A stretch of DNA of 64,000 bases from Ktedonobacter racemifer DSM 44963 (GCF_000178855.1 NZ_ADVG01000002.1:434001-498000); one strand, 5' to 3'. Shown: positions 26,599 to 35,810, counted from the stretch's first letter. Notes: generated by a model from the letters alone, not told the origin. Translations and numbers: made by a program.

Positions 26599-27213
26599 AT
26601 GGAACAGGAACCTTTCGCCGACGAAACCCCGATCAATCCGGATCTTCACGATGAAGAGCAGGAGCGACCTGAGCAGGAGCCAGCCATTGGCAGGGTCAAC
26701 CGTACAGCATTTTGGGTTGTAATGCTGGTCGCATTGACCTTCCTTAGCGGTATGACTTTTCTTATCTCCAAGGGCGCAGTCGCCATGGCGGCGGCGGTGC
26801 CGATCCCTGTGACGGTCAAGGCCTCAAGCATCAAGACCACGAGATTCCGCCTCTACCCGGGGATTTCCCAGGCCGATGGGAAAACTGCTGTTGCAGTCAA
26901 CCAGCTCGATGGGACGCTCTCGGACCTGGTAATCACCAAGACGGTTTCCTTGCCGGTTGTCGGCAATATGACGATTACCTTGAAGGCGGGTCAGAATAAT
27001 ACGCCGGTCAGCACGACTGGCCTGACGACCGACCTGGCGGGTCTCCACTCTGAGTCGGCGACGTTCAACGGCCAGGCGGTAAGCAGCAATGCCAATGGCA
27101 ACGCCTTCGAAATCGATGCCCAAAGCGTTACATTGAACAATATCGACATTAGCGCGCCATACATGATCGCCAATAGCATGACCCTGCCGGGGTTGACGCT
27201 CACGGTGAATTAA
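26599..27213 (+). CDS. DUF6230-like exported protein (paralogue 1)
   Basis: 204 residues from ATG 26599, chosen to match the start of the paralogue at 28386 (MEQKPFADE). An acidic cytosolic N-terminus of about 40 residues leads to a single hydrophobic segment, FWVVMLVALTFLSGMTFLIS, so it is type II anchored or cleaved and exported. The outer domain is beta-rich: PIPVTVKASSIKTTRFRLYP, NQLDGTLSDLVITK and ISAPYMIANSMTLPGLTLTV. DUF6230 proteins are actinobacterial secreted proteins of unknown role encoded with DUF6114, matching this neighbourhood. It is about 60 percent alike to the second paralogue by eye. I cannot assign a biochemical function. Confidence 0.68.
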   Translation: MEQEPFADETPINPDLHDEEQERPEQEPAIGRVNRTAFWVVMLVALTFLSGMTFLISKGAVAMAAAVPIPVTVKASSIKTTRFRLYPGISQADGKTAVAVNQLDGTLSDLVITKTVSLPVVGNMTITLKAGQNNTPVSTTGLTTDLAGLHSESATFNGQAVSSNANGNAFEIDAQSVTLNNIDISAPYMIANSMTLPGLTLTVN

Positions 27214-27449
27214 AGCGGCTGCCAGCGTGATGCCTGTATGTGGCGTATTCGTGTGTGTGCTGATAACCCGACCCTTTATCACACATGGGGACACCCGTAC
27301 TCCACCAGGGGGCCGTACAGGCTCCCTGGGCCCCTTATTTACAATCCATCAAATACTACTTTTTACTTATTTGCTATATTTTTTCAGCGGTGCTGTTTCC
27401 ACTTTGCGGAGGAGCAACACTGCTCCCACCATAAAGGAGAGTGGACGAC

Positions 27450-28220
27450 GTGTACTCTTCGCGACGTAAGGTCATAAGGTTATGTATTCCCATTCTCTCT
27501 CTCGGTCTGATCGTGGGAACCATGCTCCTACTTATGCATCCTGTTGAGGCCTATGCGCATCCTTCGCAATCGCAAGACGCCCTGAGTGCCTTCTCGTCAT
27601 CTGGTACCAAAGTAAATTATTCTTCAAATGGGCCATTCGCGGCTTCGGGCGACTATACCTTAGAGGCGACCGAAATCATTGGCATGAACGCGCACATGAA
27701 TTCATTGCCTGACCCACTTCACCCCACGCTCACCTTTAGCTCGTCTACAATGACCGGGTTTAGCTTGAGCCATCCATTTTATGGTGTGAACCTGGTGCTC
27801 TCGTCGAATGGATCGGTATCGGCGACTGGCGTGGCGATTAAAACCGGCCTTTTCCAGGATGTCAATACCGGGCTCAAAAGTTTCGCGAATAAAGCCGATT
27901 TGCTGATCCTGGCGGCTGGCGGTACCGTCCCAAGATTGGTGATGAAGAATGTGACATTAAAGGTGGATACCTCTATTTATGCGAATACCTTTACCGTCAC
28001 CAGTTTCCAAATGGCAGTATCCGAGACAGCTCCCGCGCCGCTAAAGGCGTCGCCACCTACGGATACACCCTCACCTACGACAACACCACCAGCTAATGGA
28101 ACGCCAATACCTACGGGGACGCCATCGCTGCCTCTGCCGACGCTGACGCCTCCATCTGGACCGACGCCTACACCCACGCCTAAAAAATGTCCGTGTTTGC
28201 TTCTTTGCTTGATATGTTGA
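27450..28220 (+). CDS. secreted protein with Pro/Thr-rich linker and Cys-rich C-terminal tail
   Basis: 256 residues. A GTG start at 27450 is preferred because AAAGGAGA ends nine bases before it; the GTG at 27441 abuts the same site. A signal peptide is clear: RRKVIRLCIPILSLGLIVGT, cleavage probably after VEAYA. The mature domain of about 150 residues is polar and beta-like (GDYTLEATEIIGMNAHMNS, FSSSTMTGFSLSHPFYGVN) and matches no family I know, though its neighbours are DUF6230 proteins of similar composition. Then comes a linker of Pro/Thr repeats (PTPTPTP) and a tail, KKCPCLLLCLIC, with four cysteines and leucines at the very end. Such a tail is unusual; it could be a membrane or disulfide anchor. 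Confidence 0.65.
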   Translation: MYSSRRKVIRLCIPILSLGLIVGTMLLLMHPVEAYAHPSQSQDALSAFSSSGTKVNYSSNGPFAASGDYTLEATEIIGMNAHMNSLPDPLHPTLTFSSSTMTGFSLSHPFYGVNLVLSSNGSVSATGVAIKTGLFQDVNTGLKSFANKADLLILAAGGTVPRLVMKNVTLKVDTSIYANTFTVTSFQMAVSETAPAPLKASPPTDTPSPTTTPPANGTPIPTGTPSLPLPTLTPPSGPTPTPTPKKCPCLLLCLIC

Positions 28221-28250
28221 GCCAACCTGAACACGCCTCTTGATTTTGCA

Positions 28251-28309
28251 TTCGGGGAAGGGAGTGTGTGGGAATGCCTGAGGCATTCCCACACACTCCC
28301 TTCCCCGAA
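28251..28309. repeat. perfect 28-bp hairpin with 3-base loop
   Basis: Arms 28251-28278 and 28282-28309 are exact complements around TGA. It follows the stop at 28220 and precedes the second DUF6230 gene at 28386. No T-run follows, so it may be a strong mRNA-stabilising or attenuating hairpin, or a mobile palindrome, rather than a classical terminator. Confidence 0.75.
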
Positions 28310-28385
28310 GCGTCGAAGGCGCCAAGAGTGAACCTGAAGAGTCAGGAGGTACACCAGGGCAATAAATGGGAGGGAAGCCATAAAT

Positions 28386-28982
28386 ATGGAACAGAAACCT
28401 TTCGCTGACGAAAGCCTGAATAGTGAAGAGCAGGAGCAGCCTGAGCAGGAGGCAGTCATTGGCACGGTCAAGCCACCCATATTCTGGACTGTAATGCTTG
28501 TAGCATTGGCCCTCCTTGGAGGTATGATCGTTCTTATCTCCAGGGGCACGCTTGCTATGACAGTGGCAGTGCCCATCCCTGTGACGCTCAAGGCGGCAAG
28601 CATCAAGACCACGAGCTTGCGCCTCTATCCGGGAATTACCCCAGTCGATACTAGTTCCCCCGCGGTCAACCAGCTCGATGGGACGCTTTCGGATTTGGTA
28701 ATCTCCAAGGCGATTGTCTTGCCGGTTATTGGCAATGTCATGGTGACCTTGAAAGCGGGTCAGAATACGCCAGTCACCACGACTGGTCTGACGACCGACC
28801 TGTCAGTTCTCTCCTCTGACCTGGCGACGTTCGAGGGCCAGGCAATATTCAATAATGCCAACGACAATGCCTTCGGGTCCGATGTCCAAACCGTTACGTT
28901 GAACAATGTCACTATCAGCGCGCCATATGTGATTGCCAATAGTATGACTCTGCCCGGGCTGACACTCTCTATTACACATTAA
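28386..28982 (+). CDS. DUF6230-like exported protein (paralogue 2)
   Basis: 198 residues with the same plan as the gene at 26599: an acidic N-terminal stretch (DESLNSEEQEQPEQE), one hydrophobic segment (FWTVMLVALALLGGMIVLIS), then VPIPVTLKAASIKTTSLRLY, NQLDGTLSDLVISKAIVLP and ISAPYVIANSMTLPGLTLSI. The duplicates flank the Cys-tailed secreted protein, so all three are probably exported partners. GGAGGGAAG lies about 14 bases upstream of the ATG. A 19-bp perfect hairpin follows the gene. Function is unknown; family placement is by pattern and by the adjacent DUF6114-like gene. Confidence 0.68.
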   Translation: MEQKPFADESLNSEEQEQPEQEAVIGTVKPPIFWTVMLVALALLGGMIVLISRGTLAMTVAVPIPVTLKAASIKTTSLRLYPGITPVDTSSPAVNQLDGTLSDLVISKAIVLPVIGNVMVTLKAGQNTPVTTTGLTTDLSVLSSDLATFEGQAIFNNANDNAFGSDVQTVTLNNVTISAPYVIANSMTLPGLTLSITH

Positions 28983-29075
28983 TACCGTACAGCGTATGCC
29001 AGTAGGTATCCAGAGGCAAGACGACCGCTGTAAAAGAACAGGTGTAACCCGACACTGTTAGTAACCGCTCTCCCT

Positions 29076-29121
29076 GATTGCGTACTTTTATATGTTGACC
29101 ACCATATAAAAGTACGCAATC
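29076..29121. terminator. 19-bp perfect hairpin between convergent genes
   Basis: Arms 29076-29094 and 29103-29121 pair exactly around TTGACCAC. The hairpin lies between the stops of the plus-strand DUF6230 gene and the minus-strand TetR gene, so a shared bidirectional terminator is plausible. The A/T-rich arm ends partly replace a T-run. Confidence 0.55.
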
Positions 29122-29171
29122 ATCAACATGTCAAGAGGGGGCAGTGAAACGAAGTTGGCGAGCGCGCGATG

Positions 29172-29771
29172 CTACTCGTTCTCCGAAGATGTTTTTGAGA
29201 ACGTTTGAATCAAAAAATCTCGATTGGCACGCAGGATGCGTTCGCTCAGCGTTGGGTCATTCACTGTGCGCGCCAGTAGCAATGTCCCAACCATCCCAGA
29301 GAATAGGGCTATGGCAGCATCGTAACGGTTCTCGTCGGAATCTTCCGGCAAGACGGAAGCAACAAGCTGAAGAAGTTCTTCGTATCCTTCCGTAAATGCT
29401 GTGCGTACCTCTTCTGGACGACGAGCAAGATCTGCTGCCAGAGACGGCATCACACAACCGTGAGATGGATCATCGCGGTGAGAGATACTCAGGTACCTAT
29501 GCACGAGAGCAGAGAGCTTTGCCCCTGCTGGCGCATGATCAACTGCCTGAGAGAGTCTCTCTACAGTCTCAGCTATTCCTGCTTGGCAAATTTCCGCGAG
29601 CAGAGCGTCTTTGTTGCGGAAGTGGGCATAAAATCCTCCATGCGTTAAGCCAGCTTGCCCCATCAGATCCGCAATGCCGACGCCATTGACGCCTTCCACA
29701 CGGATCTGCTGCGCTGCGTTCTGAACGATCCGTTGATGCGTTAGCTGTTTCTCTTGCCGAGAACGCTTCAT
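29172..29771 (-). CDS. TetR-family transcriptional regulator (AcrR/NemR-like)
   Basis: 199 residues from M at 29771, where GAGAGG lies about seven bases upstream; the frame extends to 29843 without similarity. The HTH reads THQRIVQNAAQQIRVEGVNG, VGIADLMGQAGLTHGGFYAH, FRNKDALL. The C-terminal domain contains HGCVMPSLAADLARRPEEVR, typical of TetR_C_16/NemR-type sensors of reactive compounds in which a cysteine sits in this helix. It is convergent with the DUF6230 cluster and has no obvious target operon beside it. The upstream 500 bases lack a gene. Confidence 0.85.
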   Translation of the reverse strand: MKRSRQEKQLTHQRIVQNAAQQIRVEGVNGVGIADLMGQAGLTHGGFYAHFRNKDALLAEICQAGIAETVERLSQAVDHAPAGAKLSALVHRYLSISHRDDPSHGCVMPSLAADLARRPEEVRTAFTEGYEELLQLVASVLPEDSDENRYDAAIALFSGMVGTLLLARTVNDPTLSERILRANRDFLIQTFSKTSSENE

Positions 29772-30286
29772 CTCTATGCCTCTCTCGTTTCTTTCCAATG
29801 CGCTTGTTTCTTCAGCACATTCCGATGTGCCTTCAGTCTTCACAGAAGAAATTTCCCAACTTTTCTTTAACTATACATGATAGCCATCATACGAATGGCG
29901 CACAGGAATGTCAAGAGAGCGCTTTGCAACAGTCTCGTCCAGCTGATGGATGACGGCCAAGATACTATGAGCCAGAACGACGATGGTTTTCTTGTATCCC
30001 AGCTTGCGAAATTGTGCAAAACCGCAACCCTACCAATATTTTTAGCGGCACGTTCGCTTGCTCGCTTACTTACACCTCAGACAACAAAACAAACAAAAGC
30101 TTGACTGCTTCATCATAAGATCTTCATAATAATCCTGCTAAAATTGAACGTATCGAGAAGGGAAACTCTGACAGAGGTTGCTAACACAAAGCAGCAACTG
30201 AGATCAAGCAAAATTATCACAGGTTCTTGATCGTTTCCTTGTCACGTATGTTTCCTCATTTATATACATAAAAGGAAGTAAAGAAA
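29772..30286. other. intergenic region with one promoter candidate
   Basis: No supported gene. TTGACT (30101-30106) and CATAAT (30125-30130) with an 18-base spacer could drive the lipoprotein gene at 30287, leaving a leader of about 150 bases. Nothing else recognisable. Confidence 0.35.
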
Positions 30287-31021
30287 ATGTCGATACGAAC
30301 GTCACTGTCACTAAAAATAAAAACATTCATAAGTGTTACTTTTCTCTTACTTGCAGCAACCATAATCCTGGCGGCCTGTGGTAGTAGCAGCAGTGGAACT
30401 GCAACCGCTTCCTCCTCGGCAACAGCAGGGCACCCCGGCAGCGGCTTCGCTGGCGGTCATGGATCCGGCGGGGGATCCAACGCTCGGTCTGGACCGGCCT
30501 CTGGGGGATCATCTGGCACGGTCAGCAACGTGTCCACGTCGAGCTTCACAATATCAACATCAGCGGGTCAGAAGGTGACCGTCAACGAGGCGTCCTCTAC
30601 GACATACCAGAAGGGGACGAGCTCGACCTCGGCGAGTGCCATTACAACAGGCGAAAGTGTCCTCGTACTTGGGATGACCAACGGAACGACCATCACGGCC
30701 ACGCAGGTCATCGTGCAACCGACTGGCAGCGGATCTGCGACGTCCTCGACGGCAGGGGTGATCCCCTTCCAGCGCGGTGCACCGACCACGTCAAAGCAGG
30801 TCGGTCAGATTCCGGCGAACTACACTGAGGGGTCGGGGACGATCGTCAGCGGAACGACAGCGAATAAGGCGACGGAAGCTGCGCTGGCCGCCTACCCGGG
30901 GGGCGTCGTCGACCGTGTTGTGCAGCTGAGCAACGGCGAGTACGAGGCCCACAACATCGGCATCAACTGGCCGCACCACGTCTTCGTCAGCCAGGACTTC
31001 AAGGTCATCGGCGCCAACTAG
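30287..31021 (+). CDS. Ser/Gly-rich lipoprotein with DUF5666-like domain
   Basis: 244 residues. The signal peptide ends in a lipobox (ILAAC-G), so the protein is lipid-anchored outside the cytoplasm. A low-complexity Gly/Ser region follows (GSGFAGGHGSGGGSNARSG). Next comes a small beta domain resembling DUF5666: GTVSNVSTSSFTISTSAGQ, then TYQKGTSSTSASAITTGESV and TQVIVQPTG. The C-terminal 70 residues resemble another small domain with KATEAALAAYPGGVVDRVV and GEYEAHNIGINWPHHVFV, a propeptide/PepSY-like pattern. That suggests a two-domain extracytoplasmic ligand or peptidase-inhibitor protein, which is inference. Base composition turns visibly GC-richer past 30430. Confidence 0.7.
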   Translation: MSIRTSLSLKIKTFISVTFLLLAATIILAACGSSSSGTATASSSATAGHPGSGFAGGHGSGGGSNARSGPASGGSSGTVSNVSTSSFTISTSAGQKVTVNEASSTTYQKGTSSTSASAITTGESVLVLGMTNGTTITATQVIVQPTGSGSATSSTAGVIPFQRGAPTTSKQVGQIPANYTEGSGTIVSGTTANKATEAALAAYPGGVVDRVVQLSNGEYEAHNIGINWPHHVFVSQDFKVIGAN

Positions 31022-31062
31022 CCGCCACAGTAGAGCATACATCAGCTCGGACGGCTCTCAGA

Positions 31063-31117
31063 CCGGCAGGGGCACTCACCACGCGCGCTGACCCGCCGTG
31101 GTGAGTGCCCCTGCCGG
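31063..31117. terminator. 21-bp perfect hairpin between convergent genes
   Basis: Arms 31063-31083 and 31097-31117 pair exactly around a 13-base loop. It lies between the stop of the lipoprotein gene and the stop of the minus-strand epimerase gene, so it probably ends transcripts from both sides. Confidence 0.6.
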
Positions 31118-31138
31118 ATGCCGGGAGTTAAAGAGTTC

Positions 31139-31972
31139 CTACGCCTGTTCGCGCCAGGAGTATTTGGGAGCGTAGCCCAGCAGTCTGCGAGCTTTGTCGA
31201 TCGAGAGCAGTGTCTCATGCTCGCCGACCCCCTCACGTAATGGCACGCCGGGATAGACTTCGGCCATTAACTCGCTGTTGGTCTGGTTCTGTGTAGTATC
31301 CGTAGCGGCGATAATAAAGGTTTCAGCTCCAGTGATATCGGCTTCGAGACCCAGGCGGCAACTCTGTGCGACATCACGGGCGTCGACGTATCCCCACAAA
31401 TTCCATTTGCGCGTCAGTACGTCCTCTGAAAACGATGGGAAGCGAGCGTAGTCGTGCGGCTCCATGATATTAGAGAAGCGCAAGCCTACAAAAGGTATGC
31501 CGCTCCAGCGGTTGAATTGCCGTGCCATCTCTTCACTGATGACTTTGGAGAGCGCATAGCTGGACTCTGGATAGAGAGGATGCTGCTCATCGATAGGAGC
31601 GTAACTGGGTTTCTCACGGTCGAAAGGCAGGCCCAGTGTGGTCTCACTTGATGCCCACACAACGCGCTTCAGACCTGATGAAACAGCTGCACTAAAAATA
31701 TTATATGTACTAAGCGTATTATTGCTAAAAGTTGTGCCCTCGGTCTGCCTGCCAGGTGCCGGGATTGCGCCGAGATGCACGACGCCATAGGCTCCTTGAA
31801 GCGTCTCGATGGTCTGCCCCAAATCTGTCAGGTCCACTTTAAGGAATGGTGAAATCTCTTCACGAGGTGGCACCAGATCGACGTTGAGTACTTCATAATT
31901 ATGATCTATGAGCTCGCGAATGACGGCTCTCCCGGCTTTGCCACTGCCGCCGGTAACAACAATCTTTTTCAT
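31139..31972 (-). CDS. NAD(P)-dependent epimerase/dehydratase (extended SDR)
   Basis: 277 residues. The N-terminal cofactor motif is VVTGGSGKAGRAVIREL, and the extended-SDR active site YALSK follows EQHPLYPESS. The specificity end reads SIDKARRLLGYAPKYSW, typical of nucleotide-sugar epimerases and uronate dehydrogenases. Members oxidise or epimerise sugars or aldehydes; the substrate is not evident and no sugar pathway is adjacent. It is divergent from the xanthine-dehydrogenase-type cluster, and no shared regulator is visible in the 311-base gap. Confidence 0.87.
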   Translation of the reverse strand: MKKIVVTGGSGKAGRAVIRELIDHNYEVLNVDLVPPREEISPFLKVDLTDLGQTIETLQGAYGVVHLGAIPAPGRQTEGTTFSNNTLSTYNIFSAAVSSGLKRVVWASSETTLGLPFDREKPSYAPIDEQHPLYPESSYALSKVISEEMARQFNRWSGIPFVGLRFSNIMEPHDYARFPSFSEDVLTRKWNLWGYVDARDVAQSCRLGLEADITGAETFIIAATDTTQNQTNSELMAEVYPGVPLREGVGEHETLLSIDKARRLLGYAPKYSWREQA

Positions 31973-32283
31973 ACGTTGAAGATCTTCCTGCTTGATAAAA
32001 AACTACAAAGGACAACACTGTCGATGATGTGGCTATGAAATAACTATATGGTTTCATCGGCCAGTTCATCATATGCGTTGAGGCTACTTATAGAATAACA
32101 CAAGAATGCTACAGGAAAGAGTATAAAGCGTAACTATTCAGATGGGTCACGTAGAATGGTAGTAAGAAAGACAAAGATGCCATGAGAGCTGGTCCTGAGT
32201 TCTGGTGTCTTTCTCTGATCCGCCCGAGCGGCGCGTTCCTGGAGCAGGACATCATAACCTCGTAGCAGATAAGGGTAGGTTCT
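31973..32283. other. intergenic region between divergent operons
   Basis: Contains the promoters of the epimerase (minus) and the purine-oxidation genes (plus). I find no convincing promoter boxes, riboswitch fold or repeat. Confidence 0.35.
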
Positions 32284-33114
32284 ATGGACCTGAATACCAT
32301 TAAGGAAGTGAAACACCCTGCATTAGCCGATGCAGTCATCTGGCGCGATGGGTATGCGTGGCTGGCTGGTGGCACCTGGTTGTTCTCAGAGCCGCAACTG
32401 GCCGTCGATACGCTGATCGACCTTGAAACATTCCACTGGCCTGCGCTGCACGCATCGGAGGATGGGCTTGACATTGCCGCTACCTGCCGGATCGTCGAGT
32501 TGGACCAATTCGCGGCGCCACCGCAGTGGACGGCAGCACCTCTCCTGCGTGAGTGCTGCTGTTCGCTACTGGCCTCGTTCAAGATTTGGAATGCGGCGAC
32601 AGTCGGCGGGAACATCTGCATGTCATTACCAGCGGGCGCGATGATTTCCCTAGCCGTCGCGCTTGAAGGAGTGTATACATTGTGGCCGCGCGAAGCTGAG
32701 CCACGGCAAGTTCTGGCCACTGATTTCGTTACCGGAAACCATGCGAATATATTACAGCCCGGAGAGCTGCTGCGCAACATCCATATCCCCACTGCTGCGC
32801 TCACCAGGCGGTTCGCATTCCGCCGTTCCTCGCTGACACATCTCGGACGCTCGACGGTGCTCGTCATCGGGACCCAGAACATGCGTGATAGTGATCTGCA
32901 GCTCACTATCACTGCGGCGACGGCCCGACCAGTACAGTTACGCTTTGATCGGGTGCCAACCGCCAACGAACTGCGTCACCGGATTGAGACGATGATTCCC
33001 GACAGACTCTATTTCGACGATGTCCATGGGACGCCGGACTATCGGCGCCATCTTACCTACTACTACGCCGAGCAAATCCGCGCCGAGCTGGCGGAGAAGG
33101 GAGCCGGGATGTGA
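32284..33114 (+). CDS. xanthine dehydrogenase-type FAD-binding subunit
   Basis: 276 residues, the size of a separate medium subunit of molybdenum hydroxylases. FAD-binding signatures are visible: WLAGGTWLFSE (the AGGT loop) and WNAATVGGNICMSLPAG (the TIGGN-type loop), with the CO-dehydrogenase-flavoprotein C-terminal domain behind. It transfers electrons from the Fe-S clusters to NAD+ or another acceptor. It overlaps the next gene by four bases (GTGA), so the two should be translated together. The downstream 8-oxoguanine deaminase suggests purine substrates. Confidence 0.88.
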   Translation: MDLNTIKEVKHPALADAVIWRDGYAWLAGGTWLFSEPQLAVDTLIDLETFHWPALHASEDGLDIAATCRIVELDQFAAPPQWTAAPLLRECCCSLLASFKIWNAATVGGNICMSLPAGAMISLAVALEGVYTLWPREAEPRQVLATDFVTGNHANILQPGELLRNIHIPTAALTRRFAFRRSSLTHLGRSTVLVIGTQNMRDSDLQLTITAATARPVQLRFDRVPTANELRHRIETMIPDRLYFDDVHGTPDYRRHLTYYYAEQIRAELAEKGAGM

Positions 33115-35810
33115 ACTACACGATCAATAACAAGAGGTTTTCAGCCGAGCCGCGGCCCGGCCAATGCCTGAGAACATTCTTGCGCGAACGTGGCTTCTTC
33201 GGCGTCAAGAAAGGGTGTGATGCTGGCGACTGCGGCGCGTGCACTGTCTGGCTCGATGGTGTACCCGTACATAGTTGTCTGATTCCCGCCTTTCGCGCCG
33301 CCAATCGCCAGGTCACGACGATTGAGGGGTTGCAGCAAGATGGCAAGCTGCACCCTATGCAGCAAGCATTCCTCGATGCACAGGCATTTCAATGTGGCTT
33401 CTGCACGGCGGGCATGATTATGACAGCGGCGGCGCTCGAGGGCGATGCGCAAGCTGATCTGCCCCAAGTTCTCAAGGGCAATTTGTGTCGATGTACCGGC
33501 TACCATAGCATCTACAACGCCTTTCACGGCATCGTTTCCTCCGATGAAGATATCGCCGGCAAGGCCTGTGGAAGGAGTTTGAAGAACCCGTTCGGGGAAG
33601 CGATCGTCACTGGATGCGCCCGTTACACGCTCGACATCACGATGGACTCAATGCTCCACCTGAAAGTCTTGCGCTCGCCGCACCCGCACGCGCGCATCCG
33701 TGCCATTGACCGCAGCAAGGCCATGTCTGTTCCCGGTGTCGTTGACATTTTTACCTGGGAGGATGTCCCCCGTCAGCTCTACAGCACTGCAACCCATGAA
33801 GACCACCTCGTCGATCCCGACGATACCTACGTCCTCGACAATGTCGTCCGCTTCGCCGGGCAAAGGATCGCCGCCGTTGTCGCCGAGACCGTTGGTGCTG
33901 CCGAAGCGGCGTGCCGGCTGCTCGACGTGGAGTATGAGATCCTTCCCGCCGTCTTCGATCCCCAAGAGGCGATGAAACCGGGGGCGCCCCTCCTTCACGA
34001 TAAAGGCGGCGAGTCGGATCGGAACATCTTCGTCGACATTCACGGCGAGATAGGCAGCGTCGAAGCAGGGTTCAAAGAAGCCGACGCCGTCCACGAGATG
34101 ACGTATTCAACTTCCCGGGTGCAGCATGCCCATCTCGAAACGCACGGCTGCATTGCGTGGAAAGGCGATGACGAACGCCTTCACGTGCGCACCAGCTCGC
34201 AGGCACCATTCATCACCAAGGGCAAGCTCTGTCACATCTTCGGGCTATTGCCGCGCAATTTCCATGTCTTCACCGAGCGCGTCGGCGGCGGGTTCGGCGG
34301 GAAACAGGAGATGCTCACCGAGGATTTGTGTGTCCTGGCCGTGCTGAAAACCGGGCGACCCGTAATGTGGGAGTTCACCCGCGAGGAGCAGTTTATTGGT
34401 GCGACCACGCGTCATCCAATGACCACCCGCGTCAAGCTCGGGGCCAAGAACGACGGGACGCTTACCGCGATAGAACTGCACGTTGTTTCCAATACTGGCG
34501 CCTATGGCGGCCATGCCAGTGAGACGCTCGCGGCCGCACTCGGCAACCCACTCACCGTCTATCGATGCGCCAACAAGAAGGCCGACGGATACGCGGTCTA
34601 TACCAACATGGTTCCGGCTGGAGGCTTCCGTGGATACGGTTCCTCGCAAACGACCTTCGCTATCGAATGTGCCATCGACGATCTGGCGCAGTTGCTTGGC
34701 ATCAGTGCGTTCGAGATCCGTCGCAAGAACATGATTCGGCCATGCGACTGGATAGAATCGATCTGGAAGGATCCCCAGGACGTTACTTTCGGCAGTTATG
34801 GCCTCGACCAGTGCCTCGACCGTGTTGAAGCTGTATTGGCGAGTGGGCACGGCTCTCCCAAGCCCGAGGGGGAGGATTGGGTCGAGGGGATGGGGATCGC
34901 GTTGGCAATGTTGGAAAGTGGACCACCCACTGAACACCGGTCAGGTGCGGAGATGAAGCTCCTCCTTGATGGCTGCTATCATCTCGCGGTCGGCTCGACG
35001 GAGATGGGGAACGGGTCGGTTACTTCGCACCGCCAGATTGCCGCTTCGGTTCTCGGCTCGCGAGCGGAGAGTATTGCCATCATCAATGCCGATACCGATC
35101 AGACCCCTTACGATACCGGCACATTCGCCAGTACAGGAACGGTCGTTGCTGGTCGGGCGGTGGCTCTGGCAGCAACGGCATTGCGCGACAACATCATTGA
35201 GTTTGCCGCTCGCCTTACGAAGGCGGCACCCTCCACTTGCCGTTTGGAGGACGATTGCGTCCTCTGCGGGGAGCGACGGATCCCGCTAGTAGAGCTGTAT
35301 GCCCTCGGTACCGGGGAGGGCCATCGCTTCGAGGCCAGGCGCAAGGGTTATTTGTCGCCGCGCTCGGTTGCCTTCAATGTTCACGGGGTCCGTGTCGCCG
35401 TTCACCGTGTCACTGGCGAGATCGAAATCTTGCAAAGCGTGCAGGCGGCGGATATCGGCAGGCCGATCAACCCGATGCAGTGCCGAGGCCAAATTGAGGG
35501 TGCAATTGCAATGGGTTTCGGCTGGGCACTCTATGAAAAGATGGTGTACGACGGCAATGGCGCTATGGTGAATCCTGCGTTGCGCAACTACCGGATTCCG
35601 GCCTTTGCCGACGTTCCCCGCAGCGAAGTGTACTTCGCCGACACCTTCGATACAGTTGGCCCTCTCGGAGCCAAGTCGCAAGGCGAGTGCGCGATCAATC
35701 CAGTCGCTCCCGCGATTGCGAACGCCGTCGCCGATGCGACCGGCATCCGCTTCCCTGACTTACCGCTGACGCCAGATCGCATCTTCGAAAGGCTCAGCTT
35801 CCAACCCTGA
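33111..35810 (+). CDS. xanthine dehydrogenase-type fused [2Fe-2S] and molybdopterin subunit
   Basis: 899 residues: a 2Fe-2S module (about 1-155) fused to a molybdopterin-binding large subunit. Plant-type cluster cysteines are C36, C41, C44 and C56 (GCDAGDCGACTVW), and the second cluster has C95, C98, C126 and C128 (CGFCTAG, LCRCTG). Large-subunit motifs include VGGGFGGKQE, GGFRGYGSSQTTFAIE, GQIEGAIAMGFGWALYE and GAKSQGECAINPVAPAI, where the glutamate fits the catalytic position. Together with the upstream FAD subunit it forms a hydroxylase of the xanthine oxidase family. The fused small/large layout is less common than three separate subunits. GTG start at 33111. No XdhC-type maturation gene is nearby. 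Confidence 0.9.
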   Translation: MNYTINNKRFSAEPRPGQCLRTFLRERGFFGVKKGCDAGDCGACTVWLDGVPVHSCLIPAFRAANRQVTTIEGLQQDGKLHPMQQAFLDAQAFQCGFCTAGMIMTAAALEGDAQADLPQVLKGNLCRCTGYHSIYNAFHGIVSSDEDIAGKACGRSLKNPFGEAIVTGCARYTLDITMDSMLHLKVLRSPHPHARIRAIDRSKAMSVPGVVDIFTWEDVPRQLYSTATHEDHLVDPDDTYVLDNVVRFAGQRIAAVVAETVGAAEAACRLLDVEYEILPAVFDPQEAMKPGAPLLHDKGGESDRNIFVDIHGEIGSVEAGFKEADAVHEMTYSTSRVQHAHLETHGCIAWKGDDERLHVRTSSQAPFITKGKLCHIFGLLPRNFHVFTERVGGGFGGKQEMLTEDLCVLAVLKTGRPVMWEFTREEQFIGATTRHPMTTRVKLGAKNDGTLTAIELHVVSNTGAYGGHASETLAAALGNPLTVYRCANKKADGYAVYTNMVPAGGFRGYGSSQTTFAIECAIDDLAQLLGISAFEIRRKNMIRPCDWIESIWKDPQDVTFGSYGLDQCLDRVEAVLASGHGSPKPEGEDWVEGMGIALAMLESGPPTEHRSGAEMKLLLDGCYHLAVGSTEMGNGSVTSHRQIAASVLGSRAESIAIINADTDQTPYDTGTFASTGTVVAGRAVALAATALRDNIIEFAARLTKAAPSTCRLEDDCVLCGERRIPLVELYALGTGEGHRFEARRKGYLSPRSVAFNVHGVRVAVHRVTGEIEILQSVQAADIGRPINPMQCRGQIEGAIAMGFGWALYEKMVYDGNGAMVNPALRNYRIPAFADVPRSEVYFADTFDTVGPLGAKSQGECAINPVAPAIANAVADATGIRFPDLPLTPDRIFERLSFQP

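Noticed and set aside
32109..32966. 285-codon minus-strand frame opposite the FAD subunit
   Set aside because: Serine/arginine-rich shadow with no domain; the plus-strand FAD subunit has firm motifs.
33648..34094. Minus-strand frame opposite the molybdopterin subunit
   Set aside because: Shadow of a strongly supported gene in GC-rich DNA.
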